Source of the DNA: Bradyrhizobium jicamae
GTDB lineage: Bacteria > Pseudomonadota > Alphaproteobacteria > Rhizobiales > Xanthobacteraceae
Direction of reading: 5' to 3'
Length of the DNA stretch: 64,000 bases
Assembly (NCBI RefSeq): GCF_018130695.1
Contig: NZ_JAFCJX010000005.1
Span: 186,001 to 250,000, forward strand
Position 1 is the first letter of the stretch. Every line of letters starts with the position of its first letter. The notes under the pieces were generated by a model. That model was not told where the DNA came from, did no database searches, and worked only from the letters and a program-made list of their open reading frames with translations. Below are positions 52,336 through 62,446 of the stretch, one piece after another. The position numbers were made by a program, and so were the translations under genes.

Positions 52336-53828
52336 ACGACCTCGTCCTGTCGCTGTCGAAGGCGACAAAACTCTACGCCGGCGTGCCCGCCATCGACGGC
52401 GTCGATTTCGACCTTCGGCGCGGTGAGATCCACGCGCTAGTCGGCGAAAACGGCGCAGGCAAATCGACCCTGACGAAGGTGATGGCCGGGGTCGTGACCC
52501 TGACGGCGGGCGGCATGACCGTCGACGGCGTCGCGGTCGCGCCCAGGACGCCGCTCGAGGCGCGCAACCTCGGCATCGCGATGGTGTTCCAGGAGAACAG
52601 CCTGGTGCCGACCATGACGGTGGCGCAGAACCTGTTTCTGGGTCAGGAGAAATTCTACAACCGCCTGCGCGGCATCTACATTGCGGCCCAGCAGTTCCTG
52701 CAATCGCTCAATTTCGACGTGACGCCCACGGCAACCGTCGGCGGACTGGGCGCAGCCAAGAAGCAGATGGTCGAGATCGCGCGTGCGGTCCTGCACAAGG
52801 CGAAGGTGATCATCTTCGACGAGCCGACGGCAACGCTGACGCCGGAGGAGAAGAAATACTTCTTCGATCTGGTCAGGGACCTGAAGAAGCGTGGCGTCTC
52901 CATCATCTTCATTTCGCACGCGCTCGAAGAGGCGCTGTTGCTCGCCGACCGCATCACCGTGCTGCGCGACGGCAAGCATGTCGTGACCGACGATGCCTCG
53001 AAATTCGATCGCGCGCGCATCGTCCAGGCGATGGTCGGCCGGGATCTTTCCAATACGCTTTACGGCGCGCGCAAGACCAGGGTCCGGCCGTCAGGCCGGC
53101 GGGTGCTGACGGTGCAGAATCTGAAGATGGCGCCGATGGTGAAGAACAATTCGCTGTCGGTGTTTGCCGGCCAGATCACCGGCGTGTTCGGCCTGGTCGG
53201 CGCCGGCCGCACCGAGACGTTCAAGATCGTCGCCGGCGTGATGAAGCGCGATTTCTTCCACGGCGGAGAGATCATTCTCGATGACAAGCCGGTCCGCTAT
53301 CGCGTCCCCGCGCCGGCGGTGAAGGCGGGCATTGCGTATGTGACCGAGGACCGCAAGGTCGAGGGCTTCTTCGAAACGGCGTCGATCGCGCGAAACATCT
53401 ATCTCGGCCTGCTCGCCAAGTTTCCCGCGGGACGCGCGTGGCTGTCACGGCGCGAGAGCGCTGCGACCGGCAAGAGGTGGGTCGAACGCCTCAAGGTCCG
53501 CGCCATCGGCGACGAGGCCAAGGTCGTGGAGCTGTCCGGCGGCAACCAGCAAAAGGTCGTGATCGCCAAATCGCTGATCCAGGATCCGGAGCTGATCATC
53601 TTCGACGAACCGACCCGCGGCGTCGATGTCGGCGCCATCGTCGAGATTCACGAGCTGATCAACACGCTCGCCGACGAGGGCAAGGCGGTGGTCGTGATTT
53701 CCTCGTATCTTCCCGAGATCATGGCCCTGTCGGACCGGATCCTGGTCTGCCGTCAGGGCAAGGTCGTCGAGGAATTCTCCGCGCTCGACGCGACGGAGGA
53801 AGCCATCATGTATGCGGCGATTCATTGA
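52332..53828 (+). CDS. ABC importer ATPase with two NBDs, RbsA/CUT2 type
   Basis: This 498-residue ATPase has two nucleotide-binding domains. NBD1 has Walker A GENGAGKST, Q-loop VFQENSLVP and Walker B VIIFDEPTATLTPEE, but its signature is degenerate (GGLGAAKKQMVEIARA instead of LSxGQ). NBD2 has a weak Walker A (GLVGAGRTE), a good signature LSGGNQQKVVIAKSL and Walker B LIIFDEPTRGVDVGA. RbsA-type proteins typically have one active and one impaired site; here each domain has one canonical and one weak element. It is the last gene of the importer operon. Confidence 0.9.
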   Translation: MNDLVLSLSKATKLYAGVPAIDGVDFDLRRGEIHALVGENGAGKSTLTKVMAGVVTLTAGGMTVDGVAVAPRTPLEARNLGIAMVFQENSLVPTMTVAQNLFLGQEKFYNRLRGIYIAAQQFLQSLNFDVTPTATVGGLGAAKKQMVEIARAVLHKAKVIIFDEPTATLTPEEKKYFFDLVRDLKKRGVSIIFISHALEEALLLADRITVLRDGKHVVTDDASKFDRARIVQAMVGRDLSNTLYGARKTRVRPSGRRVLTVQNLKMAPMVKNNSLSVFAGQITGVFGLVGAGRTETFKIVAGVMKRDFFHGGEIILDDKPVRYRVPAPAVKAGIAYVTEDRKVEGFFETASIARNIYLGLLAKFPAGRAWLSRRESAATGKRWVERLKVRAIGDEAKVVELSGGNQQKVVIAKSLIQDPELIIFDEPTRGVDVGAIVEIHELINTLADEGKAVVVISSYLPEIMALSDRILVCRQGKVVEEFSALDATEEAIMYAAIH

Positions 53829-53869
53829 GCGCTGCGCCCGGGCGGCAGCGCCGTCGGCGAAGTGCCGCC
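53829..53869. terminator. Overlapping hairpins between convergent genes
   Basis: GCGCTGC (53829-53835) pairs with GCAGCGC (53845-53851). Alternatively GGCGGCA (53841-53847) pairs with TGCCGCC (53863-53869). They lie between the RbsA-type ATPase stop and the transpeptidase stop, without a clear T-run. Possible bidirectional transcription end. Confidence 0.45.
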
Positions 53870-55471
53870 TTACCAAGCGCCCCACTGCTGCGGCTGCTGC
53901 TGCACCTGGGGCGGATAGGGCTGACGGCCGCGCCGGGGCATCAGCTGGGGTTGCGGCTGCGGCGGAGTGAAGGGCCCCCAGCCGGGCTGCTGGTAGTAGC
54001 CGCCGGACTGCCGGTAGCCCCCAGGCTGCTGGAAGAATGAGCCGAAGCCGTCATCGCCGAATTCATCGCGGTTCGCGACGACCGTCGGCTGGCGTGTGAT
54101 GAACCCGCCCTGCGGCTGGTCGCTCAGCACCGCAACGAACTCGGTACGGTAGTTGGTCTCCTTGCTCAGCGGCTCGTCGGAGATGATGATCGAGGAGCGC
54201 GGCAACGCGGTCGGGCCGATGCGATCGAGCACGTCCTGCGGAATGGTGACGCGGTCGAGCGCGTCCCTGGCGTCGTCGCCATTGTCGATCGTGACCACGC
54301 TCCAGCGCAGGCCCGTATCGTTCTTCGCCATCGCGGTGAAGATGTGGGTGCCAAGCGGCTGGTCGGGATTTTTGATCGTGACGGGAACCTCGATGCTGGT
54401 GTCGAACACCTCGCCGCCGCCATCCGGCGCCGGCTTGTGGGTGTTCCGCCGCACATAGAGCTTCTGCGTCGCGCGGCTGATGTAGACCGAGGCCGGCTCG
54501 AGTGCGAGCTTTGCGTCGGTCGCCGCCCGGACCGCAGCGGCCTTCCTGGCGTCGGCGGCTTTGAAGGCCTCCTTTGCGGCCACCGGATCGGGCTTCGGCT
54601 TCGCCTTGGCGGTGTCGAGCTGCGCGGCGGCGTCCGCGGCCTTGACGACGGATTTCTGTTTCAAATCCTCGGCCTTGGCCCTGGCGTCATCGGTCTTGGC
54701 GCCGGCGATCACCTTGTCGGCATAGGCGACCTCGGCATCGGCACCCTTCTTGGCCTGTTCGAGCTTCTTGAGCGACGCCGTGTAGGATGCAGCCTCTTTC
54801 GTCGCCGATGCCGCGGCCTTCTTCGCCTCGGCGGCAGCTGCGGTGGCCTCCTCGGCCTCGCGGCTGGTCGTCGAAATCCGCGCCGGTGCCGCCGCGATGG
54901 CGTCCTTGTTCGGCTGGAACAGCGCGGGGTGGGCGATGTCGATCGGAGCCGCGTCGTTCGGCGAGATGATCACGCGCATGCCGATGTTGGTCTTGTCGAA
55001 CAGCTTCTCGGCAAAGTCATAGGGCATTCGCACGCAGCCATGCGAGGCGGCATAGCCCGGCAGCGGCCCGCCATGCAGGGCGATGCCGTTCCAGGTGATG
55101 CGCTGCATGTTGGGCATCCAGGCATCGTCATACATGGTCGAGTGATGGTCCTTGTCCTTCTCGACCAGGGCGAAGACGCCGGCCGGCGTCTCGCGCCCCT
55201 TGGTGCCGGTCGAGACCGGCGCGCGGAAGATCCAGCCGTCGGCGTCGTAGAAGGTGACCTGCTGGGACTTGATCGACACGATCGCCATGATCGGCTCGCC
55301 GGCCTGGCGCGGCGCCGTCGCCTCGACGGCCGCCGCGGGACGTCCCTGCCGCGCCGCGGCCGCACCGGTCAGCGCCGTGAATGCGGCCAGCACCGCGAGC
55401 GCCGCCACGGCAGGAGCCCTCAGGCGCCGCATCGCCACCATGGGTTGCGCCGCCGTCAATCGAATTGCCAT
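53870..55471 (-). CDS. L,D-transpeptidase (YkuD) with coiled-coil and second YkuD-like domain
   Basis: This 533-residue protein has an N-terminal signal/anchor (VAALAVLAAFTALTGAAAA). The YkuD domain is at about 55-170, with HGGPLPGYAASHGCVRMP holding the catalytic Cys about 145. An Ala/Lys/Glu-rich coiled-coil follows (about 190-310; EEATAAAAEAKKAAASATKEAASYTASLKKLEQAKKGAD). A second YkuD-like region without the HGCVR motif (about 315-430; VYISRATQKLYVRRNTHKPAP) and a Gln/Pro/Gly-rich tail (QQPGGYRQSGGYYQQPGW) complete it. The enzyme makes 3-3 or protein cross-links in peptidoglycan. The ATG at 55469-55471 follows GGGGCAGGA; a GTG nine codons earlier is rejected. Confidence 0.9.
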   Translation of the reverse strand: MAIRLTAAQPMVAMRRLRAPAVAALAVLAAFTALTGAAAARQGRPAAAVEATAPRQAGEPIMAIVSIKSQQVTFYDADGWIFRAPVSTGTKGRETPAGVFALVEKDKDHHSTMYDDAWMPNMQRITWNGIALHGGPLPGYAASHGCVRMPYDFAEKLFDKTNIGMRVIISPNDAAPIDIAHPALFQPNKDAIAAAPARISTTSREAEEATAAAAEAKKAAASATKEAASYTASLKKLEQAKKGADAEVAYADKVIAGAKTDDARAKAEDLKQKSVVKAADAAAQLDTAKAKPKPDPVAAKEAFKAADARKAAAVRAATDAKLALEPASVYISRATQKLYVRRNTHKPAPDGGGEVFDTSIEVPVTIKNPDQPLGTHIFTAMAKNDTGLRWSVVTIDNGDDARDALDRVTIPQDVLDRIGPTALPRSSIIISDEPLSKETNYRTEFVAVLSDQPQGGFITRQPTVVANRDEFGDDGFGSFFQQPGGYRQSGGYYQQPGWGPFTPPQPQPQLMPRRGRQPYPPQVQQQPQQWGAW

Positions 55472-55766
55472 GTCCTGCCCCGAAAGTCCTGTCCGCACTG
55501 TTGCGTCAATCTCGTATCAGATTGTGATCTCTAGATTAACAAACTGCCGCCCCCGTCGGTTTCCAGGGTGCGCCTGAGACAATCGGCGCAGATCGGAGGC
55601 AACCTCTCATATACGACACCCCACGCAGGCGGAAGGGTGGCGCCCAGCCGAATTGCCGCAGGCCCACCAGGATGAACGGGAATGGCTCGAAGGATGAACA
55701 GAGCGAGGGCTATTCCCCCTCCGTGACGTCACAGTATGGCCACGATGCCGGTTAAACGACACGCCC

Positions 55767-55916
55767 ATGGTCCCTCGCCGCCTGTTGATTCCCGCTGTTC
55801 TGGTCCTGCTCACGCTGGCCGTCCTCGTCCACGAATCGGGGACGGGGGCGCACGCCCAGGCGGAGAAGCATTGCGGCTTCTGGACCTCCATCGAGGCAGG
55901 GCTGTCCTGCCGGTAA
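55767..55916 (+). CDS. Small exported 49-residue protein (putative)
   Basis: ATG at 55767 opens MVPRRLLIPAVLVLLTLAVLVHESGTGAHAQAEKHCGFWTSIEAGLSCR. It has a basic start, a hydrophobic core and AHA-Q as a likely signal-peptidase site, leaving a mature peptide of about 19 residues with two Cys (HCGFW, LSCR) that could form a disulfide. No homology is recognised, and there is no strong ribosome-binding site, so it may be a chance frame. It is transcribed away from the transpeptidase gene and is followed after about 110 bp by a good terminator. Confidence 0.5.
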   Translation: MVPRRLLIPAVLVLLTLAVLVHESGTGAHAQAEKHCGFWTSIEAGLSCR

Positions 55917-56021
55917 TTGCGGCCGGCCGGTTGCGGCTGTCGGAACCGATCAGCCGTGCCGGCGTTGTCGCGGCGAAATTCAGTGGTGCCGGAGTTTGCG
56001 CGAAACGCGCGGCCGGCTTGG

Positions 56022-56051
56022 AAAGCCCCGCGGCGCGCTCGCGGGGTTTTT
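56022..56051 (+). terminator. Rho-independent terminator
   Basis: CCCCGCG (56026-56032), 7-nt loop, CGCGGGG (56040-56046) then TTTTT, preceded by AAA. A canonical plus-strand terminator, presumably for the small exported gene or for an unannotated RNA in 55917-56021. Confidence 0.75.
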
Positions 56052-56169
56052 CGTATTAGGAGGCCGCGGACGCACCGGCCCTGCGGAACGCATCCAAAAT
56101 TGCTCCGTTGTCATTTGTGCCGATCTCGTGTGGTACGCAAATCATTGCGAACCAAAATGAGAGACACGA

Positions 56170-56412
56170 ATGTTTGACGCGGAAGGCGACCGCAGCCGCG
56201 CTGCAGCGCGGCTCGAGGCCATGGCACCCTCGCCCGGAGACGGCGATGCGCTGCGGTACGAAGAACTGGTCGCGATGATCCTGGCCGAGGCAAGGCAACG
56301 CGGGCTCGGTGAGAACGACGAACTGTTATCCACCGCGCTCGACGCGATTGCCCGTCGCTACTTCGGCCTGTTCCTGCGATCGTGCAATCACGACCATGCT
56401 TCGAAATCGTGA
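56170..56412 (+). CDS. 80-residue protein of unknown function
   Basis: MFDAEGDRSRAAARLEAMAPSPGDG is followed by a helical core, LRYEELVAMILAEARQRGLGENDELLSTALDAIARRYFGLFLRSC, and a His/Lys-rich end. It is acidic at the N-terminus and amphipathic in the helices. There is no membrane segment and no known family. The ATG follows GAGACACGA, a modest ribosome-binding site. It converges with adk, 26 bp apart. The helical core and codon bias make it likelier than not to be real. Confidence 0.6.
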   Translation: MFDAEGDRSRAAARLEAMAPSPGDGDALRYEELVAMILAEARQRGLGENDELLSTALDAIARRYFGLFLRSCNHDHASKS

Positions 56413-56438
56413 CACGCGACGCACCTTGCGGAACCTGA

Positions 56439-57011
56439 CTACTCGATCGCCTCGACCAGTGCCGCGGTGACGCGGTCGACCGGCTGCGAGGCATCGACGG
56501 TCCTGAGCAGCCCCTTGGCGGCGTAGTAGTCGGTCAGCGGCTTGGTCTGGTTGGCGTAGGCGGTCAGGCGCACGCTGAGCGCTTCCTCATTGTCGTCGGC
56601 CCGCACCGCCTCGCCGCTCTCGCGGGCCTGCATCGCACGGCCCAGGATGCGATCGAGCAGATGCTGCTCGTCGACCTTGAGCTCGAGCACGCCGTCGATC
56701 TCATGCCCATTGAGTACGTGGTCGAGCCGTTCGGCCTGCGCCACCGTGCGCGGAAATCCGTCCAGGATGAACCCGCGCGCCGCATCCGACTGCGCGATGC
56801 GTTCGGCGATCAGCTCGACCACGAGCTCATCCGGCACCAGCTCGCCGCGCTGCATGATGTCGGCTGCGTGCCGCCCGATTTCGGTTCCTTCCGCCACCGC
56901 CGCCCGCAGCATGTCGCCGGTCGACAGTTGCGGAATCGCGAGGATCTGCGACAGCTTGTAGGCCTGCGTTCCCTTGCCGGCCCCCGGTGGCCCCAACAGC
57001 ACGAGTCTCAT
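56439..57011 (-). CDS. adk: Adenylate kinase (short-LID type)
   Basis: This 190-residue enzyme converts AMP plus ATP to 2 ADP. The P-loop is GPPGAGKGT (7-15). The AMP-binding pattern LSTGDMLRAAV and GFILDGFPRTVAQAERL follows. The LID is short, without zinc cysteines, as in most alphaproteobacterial enzymes. The ATG at 57009-57011 is used; a longer start enters the ppa gene end. It is the last gene of a leftward run acs-ppa-adk. In alphaproteobacteria the usual adk copy lies in the ribosomal operon, so this is probably a second, metabolically dedicated one. Confidence 0.95.
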   Translation of the reverse strand: MRLVLLGPPGAGKGTQAYKLSQILAIPQLSTGDMLRAAVAEGTEIGRHAADIMQRGELVPDELVVELIAERIAQSDAARGFILDGFPRTVAQAERLDHVLNGHEIDGVLELKVDEQHLLDRILGRAMQARESGEAVRADDNEEALSVRLTAYANQTKPLTDYYAAKGLLRTVDASQPVDRVTAALVEAIE

Positions 57012-57024
57012 CTCTGGTTCTCCG

Positions 57025-57564
57025 TCAAACAGATTTTCGCGCGGCAGCGCGTGCAATGGCAGCCTCGATCAATGCGCGTGCCTCGTCGGCGTGGCCCCAG
57101 CCGGCAAGCTTCGACCATTTGCCGGGCTCGAGATCCTTGTAGTGCAGGAAGAAATGCTCGATCTGCTTCCAGGTGATCTCGGGGAGATCGGTATAGGTCT
57201 GCACATGCCGGTAGCGTTGGGTCAGCCGTGACGACGGCACCGCGATGATCTTCTCGTCGCCGCCGCCGTCGTCTTCCATCTTCAGCACGCCGATCGGCCG
57301 CGCGTTCATCACGGCGCCCGGAATGATCGGACGCGTGTTGGCGATCAGCACGTCGATCGGGTCGCCGTCGTCGGACAGCGTGTGCGGCACGAAGCCGTAA
57401 TTGCCGGGATGGCGCATCGGCGTGTAGAGGAAACGGTCGACGAACAGCGTGCCGGACGCCTTGTCCATCTCGTATTTGATCGGCTCGCCGCCGAGCGGCA
57501 CCTCGATGACGACATTGACGTCCTCAGGCGGATTGTGACCGATCGCGATCGCGTCGATGTTCAT
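57025..57564 (-). CDS. ppa: Inorganic pyrophosphatase, family I
   Basis: This 179-residue soluble enzyme hydrolyses PPi to two phosphates. The family I metal site is in DGDPIDVL (three Asp, about residues 66-73). Other marks are [19 protein letters not shown] near the N-terminus, [17 protein letters not shown] [15 protein letters not shown], and the C-terminal KDLEPGKW. It lies 9 bp after acs and 13 bp before adk, so PPi made by acetyl-CoA synthetase can be removed by a co-expressed enzyme. Confidence 0.95.
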   Translation of the reverse strand: MNIDAIAIGHNPPEDVNVVIEVPLGGEPIKYEMDKASGTLFVDRFLYTPMRHPGNYGFVPHTLSDDGDPIDVLIANTRPIIPGAVMNARPIGVLKMEDDGGGDEKIIAVPSSRLTQRYRHVQTYTDLPEITWKQIEHFFLHYKDLEPGKWSKLAGWGHADEARALIEAAIARAAARKSV

Positions 57565-57573
57565 GATTGCCGC

Positions 57574-59519
<1,946 letters not shown>

Positions 59520-59520
<1 letters not shown>

Positions 59521-60446
59521 CAGCCTTCTCCCAAACCGGAAATCGTGTCCTTGAGCAGAAACTGCGCGACGACGTCGATCTGTTCCGACGCCATCAAGGG
59601 CGGCACGTGGCCGCAATCGTCGAACTGGAAGACGTTGGCCTGCGGATTGCGCTTGCGCATCTCGGCGGCGAGTTCGAACGACAGCAGATCGGATTGTTTT
59701 CCGCGCAACACCAATGTCGGGACCTTGATGGCCTCCCAATAGGCCCAGAGGTTCAGCGACTGAAACCACGGCAGCCGGAATCCCTTCGCGATCGCCGGAT
59801 CGCACAACAGCGCAAAGCCCTGCTTGTCCTCGTCCCAGCGCACGCTGTGCTCGGCGAGATGGCGCCAATGCTCATCCGCCAGCCTGCCGTAGGGCGCCAG
59901 GACGTGGCGGAAATAGGCCTCGGCTTCCTCGATCGTCCTGAACAGCGACGGCATGTTGCCGATGTACTGGCCGATCCGCTGCAGCCCGTTCGACGACACG
60001 AACGGGCCGATGTCGTTGATCACGAGCTTGCGCACGATGCTCTTGGGGAAACCGGCCATGATCATGCCGATGAGGCCGCCGAGCGAGGTACCGACCCAGT
60101 CGACCTCGGTGACGTCGAGTCGCGCGATCACCGCGTTCATGTCGGCGCAATATTGCGGCAGCGCATAGTGATCGGGATTGTTGATCCAGCCACTGCGTCC
60201 GCGCCCCGGCAAATCGGGACAGATCACGCGGCGGCCGGCGGCCACCAGCCGCTCCGCGAGATGATCGAAGTCACGGCCCTGCCGGGTCAACCCGTGCACG
60301 CAGATGATCGGCCGCTCGTCGTCCAGCGGCCCCCAATCGGCATAGGCCAGCCGATGGAAGCCGGCCGGCGACAAGCCATGCACGACATCCTCACGATCCG
60401 GATGCCGCGTCGACGCTGATGTCGCGTGCCCTGTCACTTCAAACAT
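59520..60446 (-). CDS. Alpha/beta hydrolase
   Basis: This 308-residue protein has the canonical fold. [14 protein letters not shown] is the oxyanion-side motif, the nucleophile elbow is [10 protein letters not shown] (Ser about 122), and the catalytic His is in DDCGHVPPL, with an Asp/Glu near [18 protein letters not shown] site precedes the ATG at 60446. It is encoded between a CoA-transferase and acs (ATGA overlap with acs), in the PHA/acetate operon. A thioesterase or PHA-oligomer/ester hydrolase role fits, but its substrate cannot be read from sequence. Confidence 0.88.
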
Positions 60447-60463
60447 CTCATTCCCTGGTGAAT

Positions 60464-62410
60464 TCAGACGTCATCCTTGCGCTGACTGCGCGCGAAGGCT
60501 TGGGCTTCGGCGCGGGTCTCGAAAATGTGCGGGGCGACGTGGCGCTCGGTGAGCCCCTCGCCGAGCTTCAGGCGCATGAAGGCGCTGGTGGTGTAACGCG
60601 AGGCCGAGCTGTAATAGCGCTGCTCGAGATAGGCGATCATCGAGAAATATGTGTCGCTGACGGTGGGCTCGAGATGGAAACCGTCATAGTTGGCGACCAG
60701 CGCCACGGGCTTGCCGACGGCGCGGCAGGCGCGCTCGACCTCGCGGCGGACCAGGTCGACGTCCTCGACGGTGCGGACGTCAAAGCCCTCGAAGTTGACG
60801 AACAGCGTGTTGCGCTCGGCGTCATAGCTGATGCGATCGGCCAGTCCCCGGCCGAGCAGCATGTGCGCAAGCCCCATCGGCCCTTCGCGGAAGATGCGCG
60901 GGTCCATCGGGCGGACATTACGGATCAGCGGCTTGAAGTCCATGTGGGCCAGGATATCGCGATCGATATCGATGCCGGGCGCGACCTCGACCAGTTCGAC
61001 GCCAACCGGCGTCCGCTGCAGCACGCAGCGCTCGGTGACATAGAACACCGGCTGGCCGGTCTCGGCGGCATGCTCGCCGCTGAAGGTGATCTGCTCGACC
61101 GCGGCGATGAACTTCTTCGCGGAGCCCTCGCGCAGGATATGCAGCGCGCCGTCCTCGACGGCGACCTTCAGGCCGCCGCTGGTGAAGGTGCCCGCGAAAA
61201 CCAGCTTCTTCGAGCTCTGCGAGATGTTGATGAAACCGCCTGCGCCGGCCAGACGCTTGCCGAAGCGGCTGACATTGACGTTGCCCGCACTGTCCACTTG
61301 CGCCATGCCGAGGCAGGCGAGATCGAGCCCGCCGCCGTCGTAGAAATCGAACTGCTGGTTCTGGTGGATCACCGCGTCCGGATTGAGCGCGGTACCGAAA
61401 TTGAGCCCGCCCTGCGGCATGCCGCCGATGATGCCGGGCTCGGCGGTCAGCGTGAGGAACTGCAGCATATGCTCTTCGGTCGCAACCGCGGCGACACCCT
61501 CGGGCATGCCGATGCCGAGATTGACCACGCCGCCCGGCGGCAGCTCGAACGCACAGCGCCGCGCGATGATCTTGCGCTCGTCGAGCTCGAGCGGCTTGAC
61601 GCGGTCCATCGGCACGCGCTGCCGGCCCGAGAAAGCGTGGCTGTAGGTCGCCCCATAAGTCTGCACGTGATTGGTCGGGTCCGCGACGACGACGCAGTCG
61701 ACCAGGATGCCGGGAATCTGCACCTCGCGCGGATTGAGCGAGTTGCTGGCCGCGATGCGTTCGACCTGGACGATGACGAAGCCGCGCGAATTCTTCGCGG
61801 CCATCGCCATCGCGAGATTGTCGAGCGTCAGCGCCTCGCGCTCCATGGTGATGTTGCCCGCCGGATCGGCCGTGGTACCGCGCAGCAGCGCCACGTTGAT
61901 CGGAAAGGATTTGTAGCGCAGCCACTCCTCGTCATTGATCCGCATCAATTCGACGAGATCTTCGGTGGTGCTCTCGTTCAGCTTGCCGCCCTGCAGGCGC
62001 GGATCGACGAAGGTCTTCAGGCCGACCTTGGAGATCACGCCGGGGCCGCGCGAGGCGATGTTGCGATAGAGGTGGGAGATGCAGCCGAGCGGCAGGTTAT
62101 AGGCCTCGATCCGGTTGGCCAGCGCGAGCTCGCCGAGCTTGGGCACCAGCGCCCAGTGGCCGCCGACCACGCGCTTGAGGAGGCCGTCATGGGCGAGCCG
62201 GTTGAGGCCACGGTCGGCGGCATCGCCGGGCGCGGCGGCGAACATCAGCGTCAGGTCGGAGGGATGGCGGGTCTCGCGAAAGCGCTTTTCCAGTGCGATC
62301 AGGAGTTCGTCGGGCGTGCCGATGCCGACGAAGCCGGAGGTGCAGACCGTGTCGCGATCCCTGATGATGGCGACCGCCTCATCCGCAGTAACGATCTTGT
62401 CTTTCGTCAT
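60464..62410 (-). CDS. Acyl-CoA:acetate CoA-transferase (YdiF/propionate CoA-transferase-like), extended C-terminus
   Basis: This 648-residue protein combines the two halves of a family I CoA-transferase. The alpha part reads MTKDKIVTADEAVAIIRDRDTVCTSGFVGIGTP. The beta part has NLGIGMPEGVAAVATEEHMLQFLTLTAEPGIIGGMPQGGLNFG, with Glu of AEPG as the catalytic candidate. It ends with about 110 extra residues (ERCVLQRTP... onwards) with DIDRDILAHMDFKPLI and a STAS-like FVNFEGFDVRTVEDVDLV. It moves CoA between short-chain acids, likely feeding or draining PHA monomers. It starts 24 bp after phaC, in a tandem 20-bp duplication. Confidence 0.88.
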   Translation of the reverse strand: MTKDKIVTADEAVAIIRDRDTVCTSGFVGIGTPDELLIALEKRFRETRHPSDLTLMFAAAPGDAADRGLNRLAHDGLLKRVVGGHWALVPKLGELALANRIEAYNLPLGCISHLYRNIASRGPGVISKVGLKTFVDPRLQGGKLNESTTEDLVELMRINDEEWLRYKSFPINVALLRGTTADPAGNITMEREALTLDNLAMAMAAKNSRGFVIVQVERIAASNSLNPREVQIPGILVDCVVVADPTNHVQTYGATYSHAFSGRQRVPMDRVKPLELDERKIIARRCAFELPPGGVVNLGIGMPEGVAAVATEEHMLQFLTLTAEPGIIGGMPQGGLNFGTALNPDAVIHQNQQFDFYDGGGLDLACLGMAQVDSAGNVNVSRFGKRLAGAGGFINISQSSKKLVFAGTFTSGGLKVAVEDGALHILREGSAKKFIAAVEQITFSGEHAAETGQPVFYVTERCVLQRTPVGVELVEVAPGIDIDRDILAHMDFKPLIRNVRPMDPRIFREGPMGLAHMLLGRGLADRISYDAERNTLFVNFEGFDVRTVEDVDLVRREVERACRAVGKPVALVANYDGFHLEPTVSDTYFSMIAYLEQRYYSSASRYTTSAFMRLKLGEGLTERHVAPHIFETRAEAQAFARSQRKDDV

Positions 62411-62446
62411 CGCACTGGTCCCTGGGTCATCGCACTAGTCCCTGGC
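62407..62446. repeat. Tandem 20-bp duplication at the phaC/CoA-transferase junction
   Basis: TCATCGCACTGGTCCCTGGG (62407-62426) and TCATCGCACTAGTCCCTGGC (62427-62446) agree in 18 of 20 positions. The second copy contains the phaC stop; the first contains the CoA-transferase ATG. Confidence 0.85.
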
